Assembly: GCF_017874355.1 (NCBI RefSeq)
Contig: NZ_JAGGLI010000001.1
Location: forward strand, 124,001-188,000
Length of the DNA stretch: 64,000 nucleotides
Direction of reading: 5' to 3'
DNA from: Acetoanaerobium pronyense
GTDB taxonomy: Bacteria; Bacillota; Clostridia; Peptostreptococcales; Filifactoraceae
Below, piece by piece: positions 1 to 8,765 of this stretch. The notes beneath the pieces were generated by a model. That model saw only the letters and a list, made by a program, of their open reading frames with translations, did no database searches and was not told where the DNA came from. Position numbers and translations under genes: made by a program. Within the stretch, counting starts at the first letter, position 1. Every line of letters begins with the position of its first letter.

Positions 1-1
1 A

Positions 2-442
2 ATGGATATCGCAGAAATAGTACAAAATCAGCTTAAAGCCGTAAATATAAACGCAGAAGTACAAGTTGTTGAGTGGGGATCTTACCTAGATGGAACAGCA
101 GCTGGTGAGCATGATATGTTCATACTTGGATGGGTTACTGTAACTGGAGATCCAGATTACGGACTATATCCTTTATTCCACTCTTCACAGCATGGAGCTG
201 CAGGAAACAGAACATTCTACTCTAATGCAAGAGTTGATGAGCTTCTTGATATAGGAAGAAAATCTGTAGATCCTGACGTAAGAGAAGAAGCGTATATGGA
301 AGTACAGCAAATAATAAGAGACGAAGCTCCATGGATATTTACATGGGCTGGGGAAGACTTAGCTGGAGTTAGATCAAACGTTAAAGGGTTCCAGCAACAT
401 CCAGCAGGACACCATAAAATATTCACAGTATACTTCGAATAA
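2..442 (+). CDS. Peptide ABC transporter substrate-binding protein, C-terminal part (truncated by window edge)
   Basis: This is the last 146 residues of a family 5 extracellular solute-binding protein (DppA/OppA type), which captures peptides outside the membrane and hands them to the permease. The frame is open at the window edge, so the ATG at base 2 is internal and not a start; complete members are usually 500-600 residues. The segments WVTVTGDPDYGLYPLFHS and EEAYMEVQQIIRDEAPWIF are typical of the C-terminal lobe. The permease and ATPase genes follow directly. Whether it binds dipeptides, longer peptides or nickel cannot be decided from this fragment. Confidence 0.85.
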   Translation: MDIAEIVQNQLKAVNINAEVQVVEWGSYLDGTAAGEHDMFILGWVTVTGDPDYGLYPLFHSSQHGAAGNRTFYSNARVDELLDIGRKSVDPDVREEAYMEVQQIIRDEAPWIFTWAGEDLAGVRSNVKGFQQHPAGHHKIFTVYFE

Positions 443-495
443 TTTAAATTTTAATAATCTAGTTTAAAAAGTTTTATAAAAAACCTATTTCACAT

Positions 496-528
496 AATAA
501 TGTAGGGTGATTTAAGCCCTACATTATT
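496..528 (+). other. Intercistronic hairpin between binding protein and permease genes
   Basis: A perfect 12-bp inverted repeat (AATAATGTAGGG with its complement) encloses a 9-base loop in the gap between the binding-protein stop and dppB. It is followed by ACTGTGG rather than a T run, so it is probably not a full terminator. Such hairpins commonly protect the upstream message or attenuate, giving more binding protein than permease; this role is inferred. Confidence 0.6.
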
Positions 529-560
529 ACTGTGGATGTCATTTTCAAAGGAGGCTAGTT

Positions 561-1490
561 ATGCATAAGTACATACTTAGAAGATTACTAATGCTCATTC
601 CTGTAATCTTAGGAGTTACTTTTATAATATTTACCATGATGTATTTTACTCCTGGAGATCCAGCAAGAATTATGCTTGGGGAAGCGGCTGCTGAGGCAGA
701 CGTGATAAGGCTTAGAGCAGAATTGGGTCTTGATGATCCGTTTTTAGTACAATTTGGAAGATATGTTAAGAATGCAGTTGTTCATCAAGATATAGGTAGA
801 TCGTATACTACCAACAGGCCTGTTTTAGAGCTGATTATGACAAGATTTCCTTCAACTCTTAAACTTGCGGCATTAGGAATCATGGTAGCTGTTATAATAG
901 GAATTCCTACTGGAATAATATCTGCAACAAAGCAGTATTCATTATTTGACAATGTTGCAATGGTAGTTGCTCTACTTGGTGTATCGATGCCAAACTTCTG
1001 GCAGGGACTTATGATGATTCTAGTTTTTTCAGTATATCTGGGATGGCTTCCTTCATCTGGATTTAATACACCCGCCCATATGGTGCTTCCAGCACTTACT
1101 ATAGGGACAAGTACAGCAGCGATAATCACAAGAATGACAAGATCCAGTATGCTGGAAGTAATAAGACAGGATTACATAAGAACTGCAAGGGCTAAAGGTC
1201 AAGTAGAGTCTAAGGTAATAAACAGACATGCCCTTAAAAATGCGCTTATACCTATAATTACGGTAATTGGACTTCAGTTTGGATACTTACTTGGGGGAGC
1301 AGTATTAACAGAATCTATATTTGCAGTACCAGGTGTTGGTAGACTAATGGTTGATTCCATAAGATCTAGAGATTTTCCGGTAGTACAGGGAGGCGTATTA
1401 TTTATTGCTGTAACGTTTAGTTTTGTAAACTTAATAGTTGATATTTTATATGCCTTCGTAGATCCTAGAATAAGATCACAGTACAAGTAA
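561..1490 (+). CDS. dppB: Peptide ABC transporter permease, DppB type
   Basis: First of two membrane subunits of a dipeptide/oligopeptide importer. The 309-residue protein starts with the family's N-terminal helix (MHKYILRRLLMLIPVILGV) and has about six membrane segments. The cytoplasmic EAA loop that contacts the ATPases lies near residues 200-230 (DYIRTARAKG, then RHALKNALIP). The ATG has an AAAGGAGG ribosome binding site. It sits between the binding protein and dppC (12-base gap), the standard order of the family. Length and motifs are normal. The transported peptide class is not determined. Confidence 0.93.
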   Translation: MHKYILRRLLMLIPVILGVTFIIFTMMYFTPGDPARIMLGEAAAEADVIRLRAELGLDDPFLVQFGRYVKNAVVHQDIGRSYTTNRPVLELIMTRFPSTLKLAALGIMVAVIIGIPTGIISATKQYSLFDNVAMVVALLGVSMPNFWQGLMMILVFSVYLGWLPSSGFNTPAHMVLPALTIGTSTAAIITRMTRSSMLEVIRQDYIRTARAKGQVESKVINRHALKNALIPIITVIGLQFGYLLGGAVLTESIFAVPGVGRLMVDSIRSRDFPVVQGGVLFIAVTFSFVNLIVDILYAFVDPRIRSQYK

Positions 1491-1502
1491 GGAGGTTCAT
1501 CG

Positions 1503-2405
1503 ATGACGACAGATAGTAAAAAAGTAGATATACAAAAGGAAAACGTTGCCGAAAATGCAAAAAAGAGAAGTCAGTGGCTTGAGGTATGGAGAAGACTAAG
1601 ACAAAATAAATCGGCAATGGTGGGACTAGGAATTATAATAGTACTTATACTAAGTGCTTTGCTTGCAGATATTGTTGCTCCATTTGGAATAGACGACCAA
1701 AATCTTATGAATGCTCTTCAAACACCAAATAGTAATCATTGGTTTGGTACTGATAACTTTGGTAGAGATATATTTAGCAGGGTTGTACACGGCTCTAGAA
1801 TATCTCTTCAAGTTGGATTTATAGCTGTTGGTATAGCTATGATAACTGGTGGAATTCTTGGAGCAATAGCAGGGTACTATGGAGGAAAACTTGACAACTT
1901 TATAATGAGAATGATGGATATACTTCTTGCTATTCCGTCTATTCTTCTTGCCATATCAATCGTTGCAGCTCTCGGGCCTGGACTTTCAAACGTAATGATT
2001 GCAGTTGGTATCTCAAGTATACCTTCTTATTCGAGAATAGTAAGAGCTTCTGTACTTACATTAAAAGACCAAGAGTTTGTAGAAGCTGCAAGAGCAGTAG
2101 GAGCAAATGATGTTAGAATAATAGGAAGACATATAATACCAAATTCAATGGCTCCAATAATAGTTCAGGCGACATTAGGTGTTGCAGGAGCGATACTTTC
2201 GGCTGCAGGTCTAAGCTTTATAGGGCTTGGTATTCAGCCTCCAACTCCAGAATGGGGAGCTATGCTATCTTCAGGAAGACAGTTTATAAGAGATTATCCT
2301 CATATGACAGCTTTCCCTGGACTAGCTATAATGATCACCATCTTCGGGCTAAACCTACTAGGTGACGGGTTAAGAGATGCTCTTGATCCAAGACTTAAGA
2401 ATTAA
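1503..2405 (+). CDS. dppC: Peptide ABC transporter permease, DppC type
   Basis: Second membrane subunit of the importer, 300 residues. A charged N-terminal cytoplasmic segment (residues 1-35) is followed by a first membrane helix near 40-60, the family motif [15 protein letters not shown] near 80-95, and four or five further helices. The EAA loop is seen as [20 protein letters not shown] near 185-205. The start ATG has an AAGGAGG site just before it. It pairs with DppB to form the translocation pore and is followed after 17 bases by dppD. Confidence 0.93.
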   Translation: MTTDSKKVDIQKENVAENAKKRSQWLEVWRRLRQNKSAMVGLGIIIVLILSALLADIVAPFGIDDQNLMNALQTPNSNHWFGTDNFGRDIFSRVVHGSRISLQVGFIAVGIAMITGGILGAIAGYYGGKLDNFIMRMMDILLAIPSILLAISIVAALGPGLSNVMIAVGISSIPSYSRIVRASVLTLKDQEFVEAARAVGANDVRIIGRHIIPNSMAPIIVQATLGVAGAILSAAGLSFIGLGIQPPTPEWGAMLSSGRQFIRDYPHMTAFPGLAIMITIFGLNLLGDGLRDALDPRLKN

Positions 2406-2422
2406 GATGGGAGGAAACTAAT

Positions 2423-3412
2423 ATGAGTATGTTACTTGAAGTTAAAGACTTAAATATACACTATATATCTCATGAAGGTACAGTAAAAGCTGTAAACGAC
2501 ATGACTTTTGAAATAGCAAAGGGAGAGACTTTAGGAATCGTTGGAGAGACAGGAGCTGGAAAGACTACTACGGCTCTTGGGATTATGCAACTAATTCAAA
2601 CTCCTCCTGGAAAAATTGTAAGTGGAGAAATAATATATGATGGTGAAGACCTTCTAAAAAAATCTCAATCAGAACTTAGAAAAATCAGAGGAAATAAAAT
2701 TTCCATGATATTTCAGGATCCTATGACTTCTCTTAATCCAGTACTTACAGTTGGAGAGCAAATTGCTGAGGTTATAAAACTTCATCAAAATGTAAACAAT
2801 GCACAGGCAATGGTTAAAGCAGAGGAAATGCTAGAAACTGTTGGAATCCCAGGAGCTAGATCAAAGGATTTCCCGCATCAGTTTAGTGGAGGAATGAAGC
2901 AAAGGGTTGTAATAGCGATTGCTCTAGCGTGTAATCCAGAGCTTCTTATAGCAGATGAGCCTACTACAGCTCTTGATGTTACAATTCAGGCTCAGGTAAT
3001 CACTCTTATGAATAGACTGAAAAAAGAGTTTAATACATCTATGATAATGATTACTCATGACCTTGGTATAGTTGCAGAGGTGTGTGATAAAGTTGCTATA
3101 ATGTATGCAGGAAATGTTGTGGAGTATACAAATAAATACAATCTATTCACATCTCCTAAGCATCCGTATACTGTGGGACTATTTAATTCCATTCCGAATA
3201 TAGAGGAAGACGAAACAAGACTAAAACCTATTAAAGGTCTAATGCCTGACCCTACAAACCTTCCTTCAGGATGTGCATTCCATCCAAGATGTCCAAAGGC
3301 TATGCCTATCTGTTCTAAGCAGATTCCACAGAGGACTGAGGTAAGTGAAGGACACTTTGTTAACTGTTTCTTATATGAAAATGTAGACAATAAAGATCAG
3401 GCAGGTGAATAA
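2423..3412 (+). CDS. dppD: Peptide ABC transporter ATP-binding protein, DppD type
   Basis: One of two ATPases powering the importer, 329 residues. Walker A is GETGAGKTT (residues 41-49), the signature is SGGMKQRV, Walker B is [13 protein letters not shown] and the switch His is in MITHDLGIV. The C-terminal oligopeptide-type extension carries a cysteine-rich stretch ([15 protein letters not shown]) typical of OppD/DppD, where such cysteines can hold an iron-sulfur cluster. The ATG has a GGGAGGAAA site. It is followed by dppF, whose chosen ATG lies one base past this stop. Confidence 0.93.
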   Translation: MSMLLEVKDLNIHYISHEGTVKAVNDMTFEIAKGETLGIVGETGAGKTTTALGIMQLIQTPPGKIVSGEIIYDGEDLLKKSQSELRKIRGNKISMIFQDPMTSLNPVLTVGEQIAEVIKLHQNVNNAQAMVKAEEMLETVGIPGARSKDFPHQFSGGMKQRVVIAIALACNPELLIADEPTTALDVTIQAQVITLMNRLKKEFNTSMIMITHDLGIVAEVCDKVAIMYAGNVVEYTNKYNLFTSPKHPYTVGLFNSIPNIEEDETRLKPIKGLMPDPTNLPSGCAFHPRCPKAMPICSKQIPQRTEVSEGHFVNCFLYENVDNKDQAGE

Positions 3413-3413
3413 T

Positions 3414-4373
3414 ATGGCTGAAAAATTGATAGAAGTAAAAAATCTTAAAAAATATTTTAACACTAAAAAAGGTCTTCTTCATGCTGTAGATGATGTAAAC
3501 TTTTATATAAATAAAGGAGAAACCCTTGGTCTTGTTGGAGAATCAGGGTGTGGAAAATCAACTACAGGAAGAGTACTTCTAAGACTTTTAGAAGCGACTG
3601 CTGGAGAGGTATTATTTGAAGGAAATGATATTCTTAAGCTGAACTCTGCAGGTATGAGAGATATGAGAAAGCAAATGCAAATTGTATTCCAAGATCCATT
3701 TGCATCCCTTAATCCAAGATTAAGTCTTTCTGAAATAATAGCAGAGCCACTTATTGTAAATAAAGTATATAACAATAAAGCTGATATGAATAAAAAAGTA
3801 AAAGAGCTTATGGATACAGTTGGTCTTGCACAAAGACTAATCAATACTTACCCTCACGAACTTGATGGAGGAAGAAGACAAAGGATTGGTATAGCTAGAG
3901 CCCTTGCTCTTAATCCAAAGTTTATAGTTCAGGATGAGCCTGTATCAGCACTAGACGTTTCTATACAGGCACAGATATTAAATCTGATGGCAGATCTTCA
4001 GGATGAATTTGGACTTACATATCTGTTTATATCTCATGACCTTAGTGTTGTTAAGCACGTTAGTAGCAGAATAGCGGTAATGTACCTTGGAAAAATAGTA
4101 GAGATGTCAGATTACAACTCTATGTTCAAGGATCCACTTCACCCTTATACTCAAGCTTTATTATCTGCAATTCCAGTTCCTTCTCTTGAGGTTCACAAGG
4201 AAAAGATAATACTTGAAGGAGATGTTCCAAGTCCTATTAACCCTCCAGAAGGTTGTAGATTCTATGGAAGATGTAGACATAGACAAGATATTTGTCTGAA
4301 TCAGTCTCCAGAGCTTAGAGAAATTGAGCCAGAAAGATTTGTGGCATGTCACTTTGCTAGAAATCTTAAATAA
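3414..4373 (+). CDS. dppF: Peptide ABC transporter ATP-binding protein, DppF type
   Basis: Second ATPase of the importer, 319 residues from the ATG at 3414. That start has an AGGTGA site at good distance; a GTG nine bases upstream would overlap dppD and lacks one. Walker A is GESGCGKST (42-50), Walker B is FIVQDEPVSALDV, and the C-terminus carries the CRFYGRCRHRQDIC cysteine segment. The ABC signature reads LDGGRRQRI (150-158) instead of LSGGQ, a variant that recurs in Gram-positive DppF/OppF proteins. A strong terminator follows, closing the operon. Confidence 0.92.
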   Translation: MAEKLIEVKNLKKYFNTKKGLLHAVDDVNFYINKGETLGLVGESGCGKSTTGRVLLRLLEATAGEVLFEGNDILKLNSAGMRDMRKQMQIVFQDPFASLNPRLSLSEIIAEPLIVNKVYNNKADMNKKVKELMDTVGLAQRLINTYPHELDGGRRQRIGIARALALNPKFIVQDEPVSALDVSIQAQILNLMADLQDEFGLTYLFISHDLSVVKHVSSRIAVMYLGKIVEMSDYNSMFKDPLHPYTQALLSAIPVPSLEVHKEKIILEGDVPSPINPPEGCRFYGRCRHRQDICLNQSPELREIEPERFVACHFARNLK

Positions 4374-4390
4374 CTAAACTTAAAAAAATT

Positions 4391-4434
4391 AAAATAAGGT
4401 TTTGGAAACTAAAGGTTTCCAAAACCTTATTTTT
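4391..4434 (+). terminator. Rho-independent terminator of the dpp operon
   Basis: A 19-bp perfect stem (left arm 4391-4409, right arm 4415-4433) with a 5-base loop ends in a run of T. It begins 17 bases after the dppF stop. Confidence 0.88.
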
Positions 4435-4490
4435 GATTGTATTTTAGGTAATAAAAACAAAAACAAAGCTTAAAAAAGGATGTGGAAAAA

Positions 4491-5246
4491 ATGATTACAT
4501 TTATTAATTCAAGTAAAACTATGAGCTTTGATGATAAAGGGCATAAAATAAAGCCTTCTAAACCGATTTTTGAGGATGAAGCAAATTATCTTGCAAATAA
4601 AATATTGGATTTAGGATATGAAGGCATGCAGGAAATGATGGGTGTTAGCAACAAACTAGCAGAGCTTAATTTTCAAAGGTATATTGATTTTGTAAACACT
4701 AATATAAAATCACCAGCTATTTATGCATACAAGGGGGATGTTTATAGTGGTCTTAAAGCAGAGCTTCTTAGTAAAGAGGATTTAGATTTTGGACAAAAGC
4801 ATATTAGAATAATTTCAGGGATATATGGCATACTAAAGCCCTTAGATGAAATAAAGCCTTATAGAATGGAAATGGGATATAAATTTATAAATAATAAAAA
4901 GCTGGATGTTTATTGGAATGAAATATTAAAAAAAGAGTTAAAAAAAGAAATGAAAGCTACTGGGGAAATTATTATAAATCTTTCATCAAAGGAATATTCA
5001 GCTGCTATAAATTCAGCTAAAAATTATAGCAAATGGATAGATATAGAGTTTTTGGATTCTCTAAGGGGAGAGTATAAATTTATAACTCTCTATGGAAAAA
5101 GGGCAAGAGGAATGATGGCTAGATATATTATGAACAACAAAATTGATAACCCAGAGGATTTAAAAGAGTTTGATTATGAGGGTTATATGTACTCGGAGGA
5201 AAGGTCTACATTAGATAAATTTGTATTTATAAGAGATGAATTTTAG
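4491..5246 (+). CDS. yaaA: YaaA family (UPF0246) peroxide stress protein
   Basis: 251 residues from the ATG at 4491, which has an AAAGGATGTGG site; a GTG at 4482 lies inside that site and is less likely. Family hallmarks are the N-terminal ISP-like start with SSKTMSF, the KGDVYSGL segment, SGIYGILKPLDEIKPYRMEMG and the C-terminal YGKRARGMMARYI. E. coli YaaA lowers intracellular iron availability and limits damage during hydrogen peroxide stress; the same role in this anaerobe is inferred. It appears monocistronic between the dpp terminator and a hairpin shared with the facing korB gene. Confidence 0.88.
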   Translation: MITFINSSKTMSFDDKGHKIKPSKPIFEDEANYLANKILDLGYEGMQEMMGVSNKLAELNFQRYIDFVNTNIKSPAIYAYKGDVYSGLKAELLSKEDLDFGQKHIRIISGIYGILKPLDEIKPYRMEMGYKFINNKKLDVYWNEILKKELKKEMKATGEIIINLSSKEYSAAINSAKNYSKWIDIEFLDSLRGEYKFITLYGKRARGMMARYIMNNKIDNPEDLKEFDYEGYMYSEERSTLDKFVFIRDEF

Positions 5247-5290
5247 CTTTAAGACCACCTATTGTCTATACTATAGGAAGTCTTAAAGCT
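5245..5290. terminator. Probable bidirectional terminator between yaaA and korB
   Basis: A long imperfect inverted repeat (AGCTTTAAGAC..CCTAT and its complement) spans 5245-5290 between two convergent genes. The yaaA stop overlaps its left end. Neither side has a long T run, so termination strength is uncertain, but position and symmetry fit a shared terminator. Confidence 0.55.
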
Positions 5291-5305
5291 TTGATACATA
5301 AGGTA

Positions 5306-6151
5306 TTAATAGAATTTTTTATGAATTATATTTTTAATTTTTTCAATATCGTATTTTTCTTGACCCAAACCCTCTAAAACATGATTATTAAAGTCATGAA
5401 AATCATTTTTAGGATTGTCATAGAGTATTCCAAGGGGAATTTTTCCTTCAGTTTGGAGAGCTATATTTAGAGCAGCCATTCTATCTTTTTCATCATGAGT
5501 TTCATCCAAGTAATACGTATTTTCCTTATAGTAGGCATAGGTATTTACCTTATTGAAGGTAACACAAGGCTGAAAAATATCAATTAGAGAATAGCCCTTA
5601 TGTTTAATTCCTTTCTTTATTATTTCCTTTAATCTTTCTTTGTCTCCAACATAACCTCTTGCTACAAAAGTGCAACCAAGAGATAAAGCCACAGCCATAG
5701 GATTAAAGGGATAGGATTTTACTCCACTCGTTTGAAGGGTAGTAGTTTGACCTATAGCTGTAGTAGGGGATCCCTGACCTTTTGTAAGCCCATATATTTG
5801 GTTGTCATGGACTATGTGTGTGATATCCATATTCCTTCTTACAGCATGCAGAAAATGATTTCCACCCTCTCCATAACCATCACCATCTCCAGTGTTTACA
5901 AGAACAGTGAGCTTGGGATTGGCAGCTTTCACCCCAAAAGCTACAGGCAAAGCTCTACCATGTAGCCCTTGAAATCCATTAACATTCATATAGTGAGGTA
6001 TCTTTGCAGCTTGTCCAATACCTGAAATTACTGCGACTTGATCATTTTCAAGTCCTAACTCTTCAAGAGCCTCTGTATAAGCATCGAGAAGAGGAAAGTT
6101 TCCACACCCTGGGCACCATGAAGTTTGCTTGTCTTTTTTATAATTAATCAT
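5306..6151 (-). CDS. korB: 2-oxoacid:ferredoxin oxidoreductase, beta subunit
   Basis: Catalytic thiamine-diphosphate subunit of a cytoplasmic 2-oxoacid:ferredoxin oxidoreductase, which decarboxylates a 2-oxoacid to acyl-CoA and reduces ferredoxin. The 281 residues show CPGCG (C13, C16) and a distal FQPC (C196) that bind the [4Fe-4S] cluster, and the TPP/magnesium motif GDGDGYGEGGN starting at 88. It overlaps the alpha gene by 8 bases, so the two are co-translated. No delta ferredoxin subunit is adjacent, so free ferredoxin is the likely acceptor. Substrate (2-oxoglutarate, pyruvate or a branched oxoacid) is not resolvable; korB is used as a family symbol. Confidence 0.88.
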   Translation of the reverse strand: MINYKKDKQTSWCPGCGNFPLLDAYTEALEELGLENDQVAVISGIGQAAKIPHYMNVNGFQGLHGRALPVAFGVKAANPKLTVLVNTGDGDGYGEGGNHFLHAVRRNMDITHIVHDNQIYGLTKGQGSPTTAIGQTTTLQTSGVKSYPFNPMAVALSLGCTFVARGYVGDKERLKEIIKKGIKHKGYSLIDIFQPCVTFNKVNTYAYYKENTYYLDETHDEKDRMAALNIALQTEGKIPLGILYDNPKNDFHDFNNHVLEGLGQEKYDIEKIKNIIHKKFY

Positions 6152-7823
6152 ATGATATTATCTCCTTTGCTTTAGTGTAGATTTCCTTTACAGATAGAGG
6201 TCTTCCATCATATTTTAGAATGTTATTTCTAAATTTTATATAAGTTTTCATTGATATTAGGTTTGCAAGTTGACCTGTAAAATTTTGCTCTACATTTATA
6301 AATATTGGATTATGACTATTTAACTCTTCAATTTTTTTTCTTGGAAGGGGCCAGATATCTGAAAAAATTAGAGAGCCTATTTTTAAATTTTCTTCTTCAA
6401 AGATTTCAGCAACCTCTCTTAAAGCACCCCATGTGGATCCAAAACCTACAAGGACATACTCTGGTTCATTATGACCGAAGTATTCAGGCTCTATAATTTC
6501 ATTTTCAAGAATTAGAGCCTCTTTATTCATTCTTTTAGCCATCATTTTATTTCTAGTAAAGGAGTCTTCTACTATTTCTCCTTTTTCATTATGCTCATGA
6601 CTGTCATAAAGCACTGTCATACCATCTATTGAACCAGGAATAAGCCTTGGGCTTATACCGCTTTCTGTGAATTCATACCTCTTATAATCTTCTACTTTTT
6701 CTCTTAGAATACTATCCTCTAAAACTATTTCTTCTAGATCGAAATCAGTAGTTGTCTTCACTGCATCCGCCAGATACTGATCCGATAAAACTATAACTGG
6801 AATTTGATATTTTTCAGCAATATTTAAGGATCTGATTCCTTTTGTAAATGCATCCTCATGATTTATTATAGTAGTAACTACCCTAGGAAACTCTCCTTGA
6901 GATGCAAAAACTGTAAAGAGTAAGTCACTTTGTTCAGTTCTAGTAGAAAGTCCGGTAGCAGGGCCAGGTCTTTGTACCTCGGCTATTACTAGAGGGGTCT
7001 CTGTAATTCCGCTAAGACCAAGACCTTCTACCATAAGAGAAAATCCACCTCCAGAAGACCCTGTCATAGCTCTAGCACCTGCAAAAGAAGCACCAATTGC
7101 CATGTTTATTGCAGAGATTTCATCCTCAGCCTGCTCCACGAGTATACCTGCTTCTTTTTGAATCCCTGATAGAAACTTCATTATTGAAGTAGATGGTGTC
7201 ATTGGATATGCACTATAAAAAGTAAGGCCACCAGCATAAGATCCAGCTGCAAAACTCTCATTTGAATTTGAAAGTATTTTATTAGGAATTTTTTTGAAAA
7301 TGAAGGTATCATGAATTTTTACTGAAGAATCATATCCTTCCATAAATGCTGCTAGATTCTGTTTTATAATAAGAGAGGAAAAATGTTTTGAAAAAACATT
7401 TTCAAGGGAATCTATAGGAAGATTAAAAAATTTAGTGGCAGCTCCTAGGAGCACACTATTATAGGCTCTTGGATTTCCAGCATCAGAAGAAATTTTCTTT
7501 GCATTTAAAGACAGTAAGTTATGATATGAAAAATCAATATCTGACCCTTGAATTATATATCCATCCTTTTTCAAATCCTTTAGATGGATATCAAGGGTAT
7601 TCGTATCAAGAGAAATAATAAGGTCATAGTCATTGGAATGAGAGTAAATTTCTTTTTCTGAAAATCTTATTGTTACAAAGTTATGGCCTCCTCTTATTCG
7701 AGACATATAATCTTTAGAAGAAAATATATTTAGTCCAGCCTGGTGTATAATATCTGTAAGCAGTATTGCAGCCGTCTCTACTCCTTGTCCTGCCTTACCG
7801 CCTATTAATATGTTGTAATCCAT
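6144..7823 (-). CDS. korA: 2-oxoacid:ferredoxin oxidoreductase, fused gamma-alpha subunit
   Basis: 559 residues from the ATG at 7823, which has an AAGGAG site 10 bases upstream; an upstream in-frame start would add 23 unrelated residues. Residues 1-190 form the gamma domain (GGKAGQGVETA, then SRIRGGHNF), and the rest is the alpha domain with the YPMTPSTSI and GSSGGGFSLMVEGLGL segments that shape the thiamine and CoA sites. A fused gamma-alpha chain paired with a short beta chain is the two-subunit architecture known from KorAB-type enzymes. Divergently oriented from the candidate RNA at 7980-8660. Confidence 0.88.
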   Translation of the reverse strand: MDYNILIGGKAGQGVETAAILLTDIIHQAGLNIFSSKDYMSRIRGGHNFVTIRFSEKEIYSHSNDYDLIISLDTNTLDIHLKDLKKDGYIIQGSDIDFSYHNLLSLNAKKISSDAGNPRAYNSVLLGAATKFFNLPIDSLENVFSKHFSSLIIKQNLAAFMEGYDSSVKIHDTFIFKKIPNKILSNSNESFAAGSYAGGLTFYSAYPMTPSTSIMKFLSGIQKEAGILVEQAEDEISAINMAIGASFAGARAMTGSSGGGFSLMVEGLGLSGITETPLVIAEVQRPGPATGLSTRTEQSDLLFTVFASQGEFPRVVTTIINHEDAFTKGIRSLNIAEKYQIPVIVLSDQYLADAVKTTTDFDLEEIVLEDSILREKVEDYKRYEFTESGISPRLIPGSIDGMTVLYDSHEHNEKGEIVEDSFTRNKMMAKRMNKEALILENEIIEPEYFGHNEPEYVLVGFGSTWGALREVAEIFEEENLKIGSLIFSDIWPLPRKKIEELNSHNPIFINVEQNFTGQLANLISMKTYIKFRNNILKYDGRPLSVKEIYTKAKEIISYD

Positions 7824-7947
7824 AAATATCACTGCTCCTTGTTTGGTATATTTCAATAAGATATATACCTTAAATTTCAGAATAGAAACCAATAATAAAT
7901 GATAATCTGAATTTGATTTTAAAAATTTTAAAAAAATTTTTAAATAG

Positions 7948-7977
7948 TTGTTTAAAGGTACATTAAAATGGTATATA
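7948..7977 (+). promoter_or_regulatory. Candidate promoter for the 7984-8662 transcript
   Basis: TTGTTT at 7948-7953 and TATATA at 7972-7977 are separated by 18 bases. A transcript starting about seven bases later would begin at the first hairpin of the candidate RNA. The -10 match is only moderate and the surroundings are AT-rich. Confidence 0.4.
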
Positions 7978-8569
7978 TAGAGTAAGAAGGATGACGATCC
8001 TTCTTGATATAAAGAAACTTCATAGAGGTTCTATTGTTTAGCAATACCCTTAAAAGAATTCTAAATGTAATCCAAAGAGTATTTCAAGGTTTTAAGTATT
8101 AAGCAAGATTTAAGTATCAAGATTAAGATTATAAAGTTAGAAGTTTAGATTTACACCATTAACAAAGATTCTGTAACAAGTTTTTAAAAGGTTATGAGAT
8201 TGAAGTTAAGTGTTAAACCAAAACTATAGTTTTATTTTCACCTGATGCAAGAAAAATGTTTGAGATTTAAGGTTAATGGATGCATTTGAGAATTCAAAAT
8301 GATTTTTAGAAATAAAAATCATTAGAGTACTGCAAATTGTTTCAAAGAAAAGATTTAGAGATTTAGATTTAAAAAAGTAACAAACAAATTATTAAAGCCA
8401 ATTTGTTAAGATGTTTTTTAAGAAAGATGTTACTTTTAAAAAAGAAGTAAAAAGTTTTAAAACAAAGCAAGAGTTTTAAAAGAAGCAAAAGCAAGTAAAG
8501 TTTCTTAAATGAAACAAAATAAAAGGTTTTAGCTTAAAAAGATTTAAGTTAAAAAGTAAAGAGGTAAGA

Positions 8570-8620
8570 ATGAATGAATGTTTCACAAACAGTAGAATAG
8601 TAAATGAAGTTTCGAAATGA
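8570..8620 (+). CDS. Possible 16-residue small protein just before the terminator
   Basis: ATG at 8570 is preceded by AAAGAGGTAA with five bases between GAGG and the start. The frame encodes MNECFTNSRIVNEVSK and its TGA touches the terminator stem at 8620. The site is good, but the length is too short for coding statistics, and A/G-rich sequence makes such a site by chance fairly often. It could be a small peptide carried by the candidate RNA, or nothing. Confidence 0.25.
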   Translation: MNECFTNSRIVNEVSK

Positions 8621-8662
8621 GACCGGCTTATATTATTAATAATATGTAGTCGGTCTTATTTT
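8620..8662 (+). terminator. Rho-independent terminator of the candidate RNA
   Basis: GACCGGCT (8621-8628) pairs with AGTCGGTC (8648-8655) and the centre is a 16-base AT palindrome, giving a long stem with a small internal loop; TTATTTT follows. It is the most GC-rich stem in the gap and lies upstream of the nfeD promoter, so it ends a transcript that began within the gap. Confidence 0.75.
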
Positions 8663-8682
8663 GCGCCAATTTATCTGAAATG

Positions 8683-8711
8683 TTTAAAAATAAGATTTTA
8701 TATAGTATAAT
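8683..8711 (+). promoter_or_regulatory. Probable promoter of nfeD-floA
   Basis: A perfect TATAAT at 8706-8711 lies 55 bases before the nfeD ATG. The best -35 at 17-base spacing is TTTAAA (8683-8688), a weak match. Confidence 0.5.
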
Positions 8712-8765
8712 CGGGTATATAGAGGGAAATTCAAGTTGTATAAAAACAAATATAAGAGGTGGGAA

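Larger units (their letters stand above)
7984..8662 (+). ncRNA. Candidate long structured noncoding RNA, class unknown
   Basis: No protein longer than about 16 codons with a ribosome binding site can be read here. The + strand is purine-rich and C-poor, as expected of a transcript in this orientation. Hairpins seen: 7984-8005 (9 bp, GACG loop), 8016-8030, 8032-8046, 8298-8323 (11 bp closed by a GAAA tetraloop), 8373-8437 (10-bp outer stem stacked on an 8-bp inner stem 8383-8407), 8500-8515, 8527-8554 (12 bp, one G-U, AAGA loop) and the terminator 8620-8662. A promoter-like pair lies just upstream. It matches no large RNA class I can name. AT-rich DNA forms hairpins by chance, so the assignment is inference; a decayed intergenic region is the alternative. 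Confidence 0.5.

Noticed and set aside
2-4. ATG at base 2 as a true start of a 146-residue gene
   Set aside because: The protein aligns only with the C-terminal lobe of solute-binding proteins and lacks a signal peptide, so the gene starts before the window.
7984-8560. Recurring GATTTAAG / GATTTAGA words suggesting a repeat array or CRISPR-like locus
   Set aside because: The copies are short, irregularly spaced and degenerate, with no constant repeat length or unique spacers. They are better explained by purine-rich AT composition.
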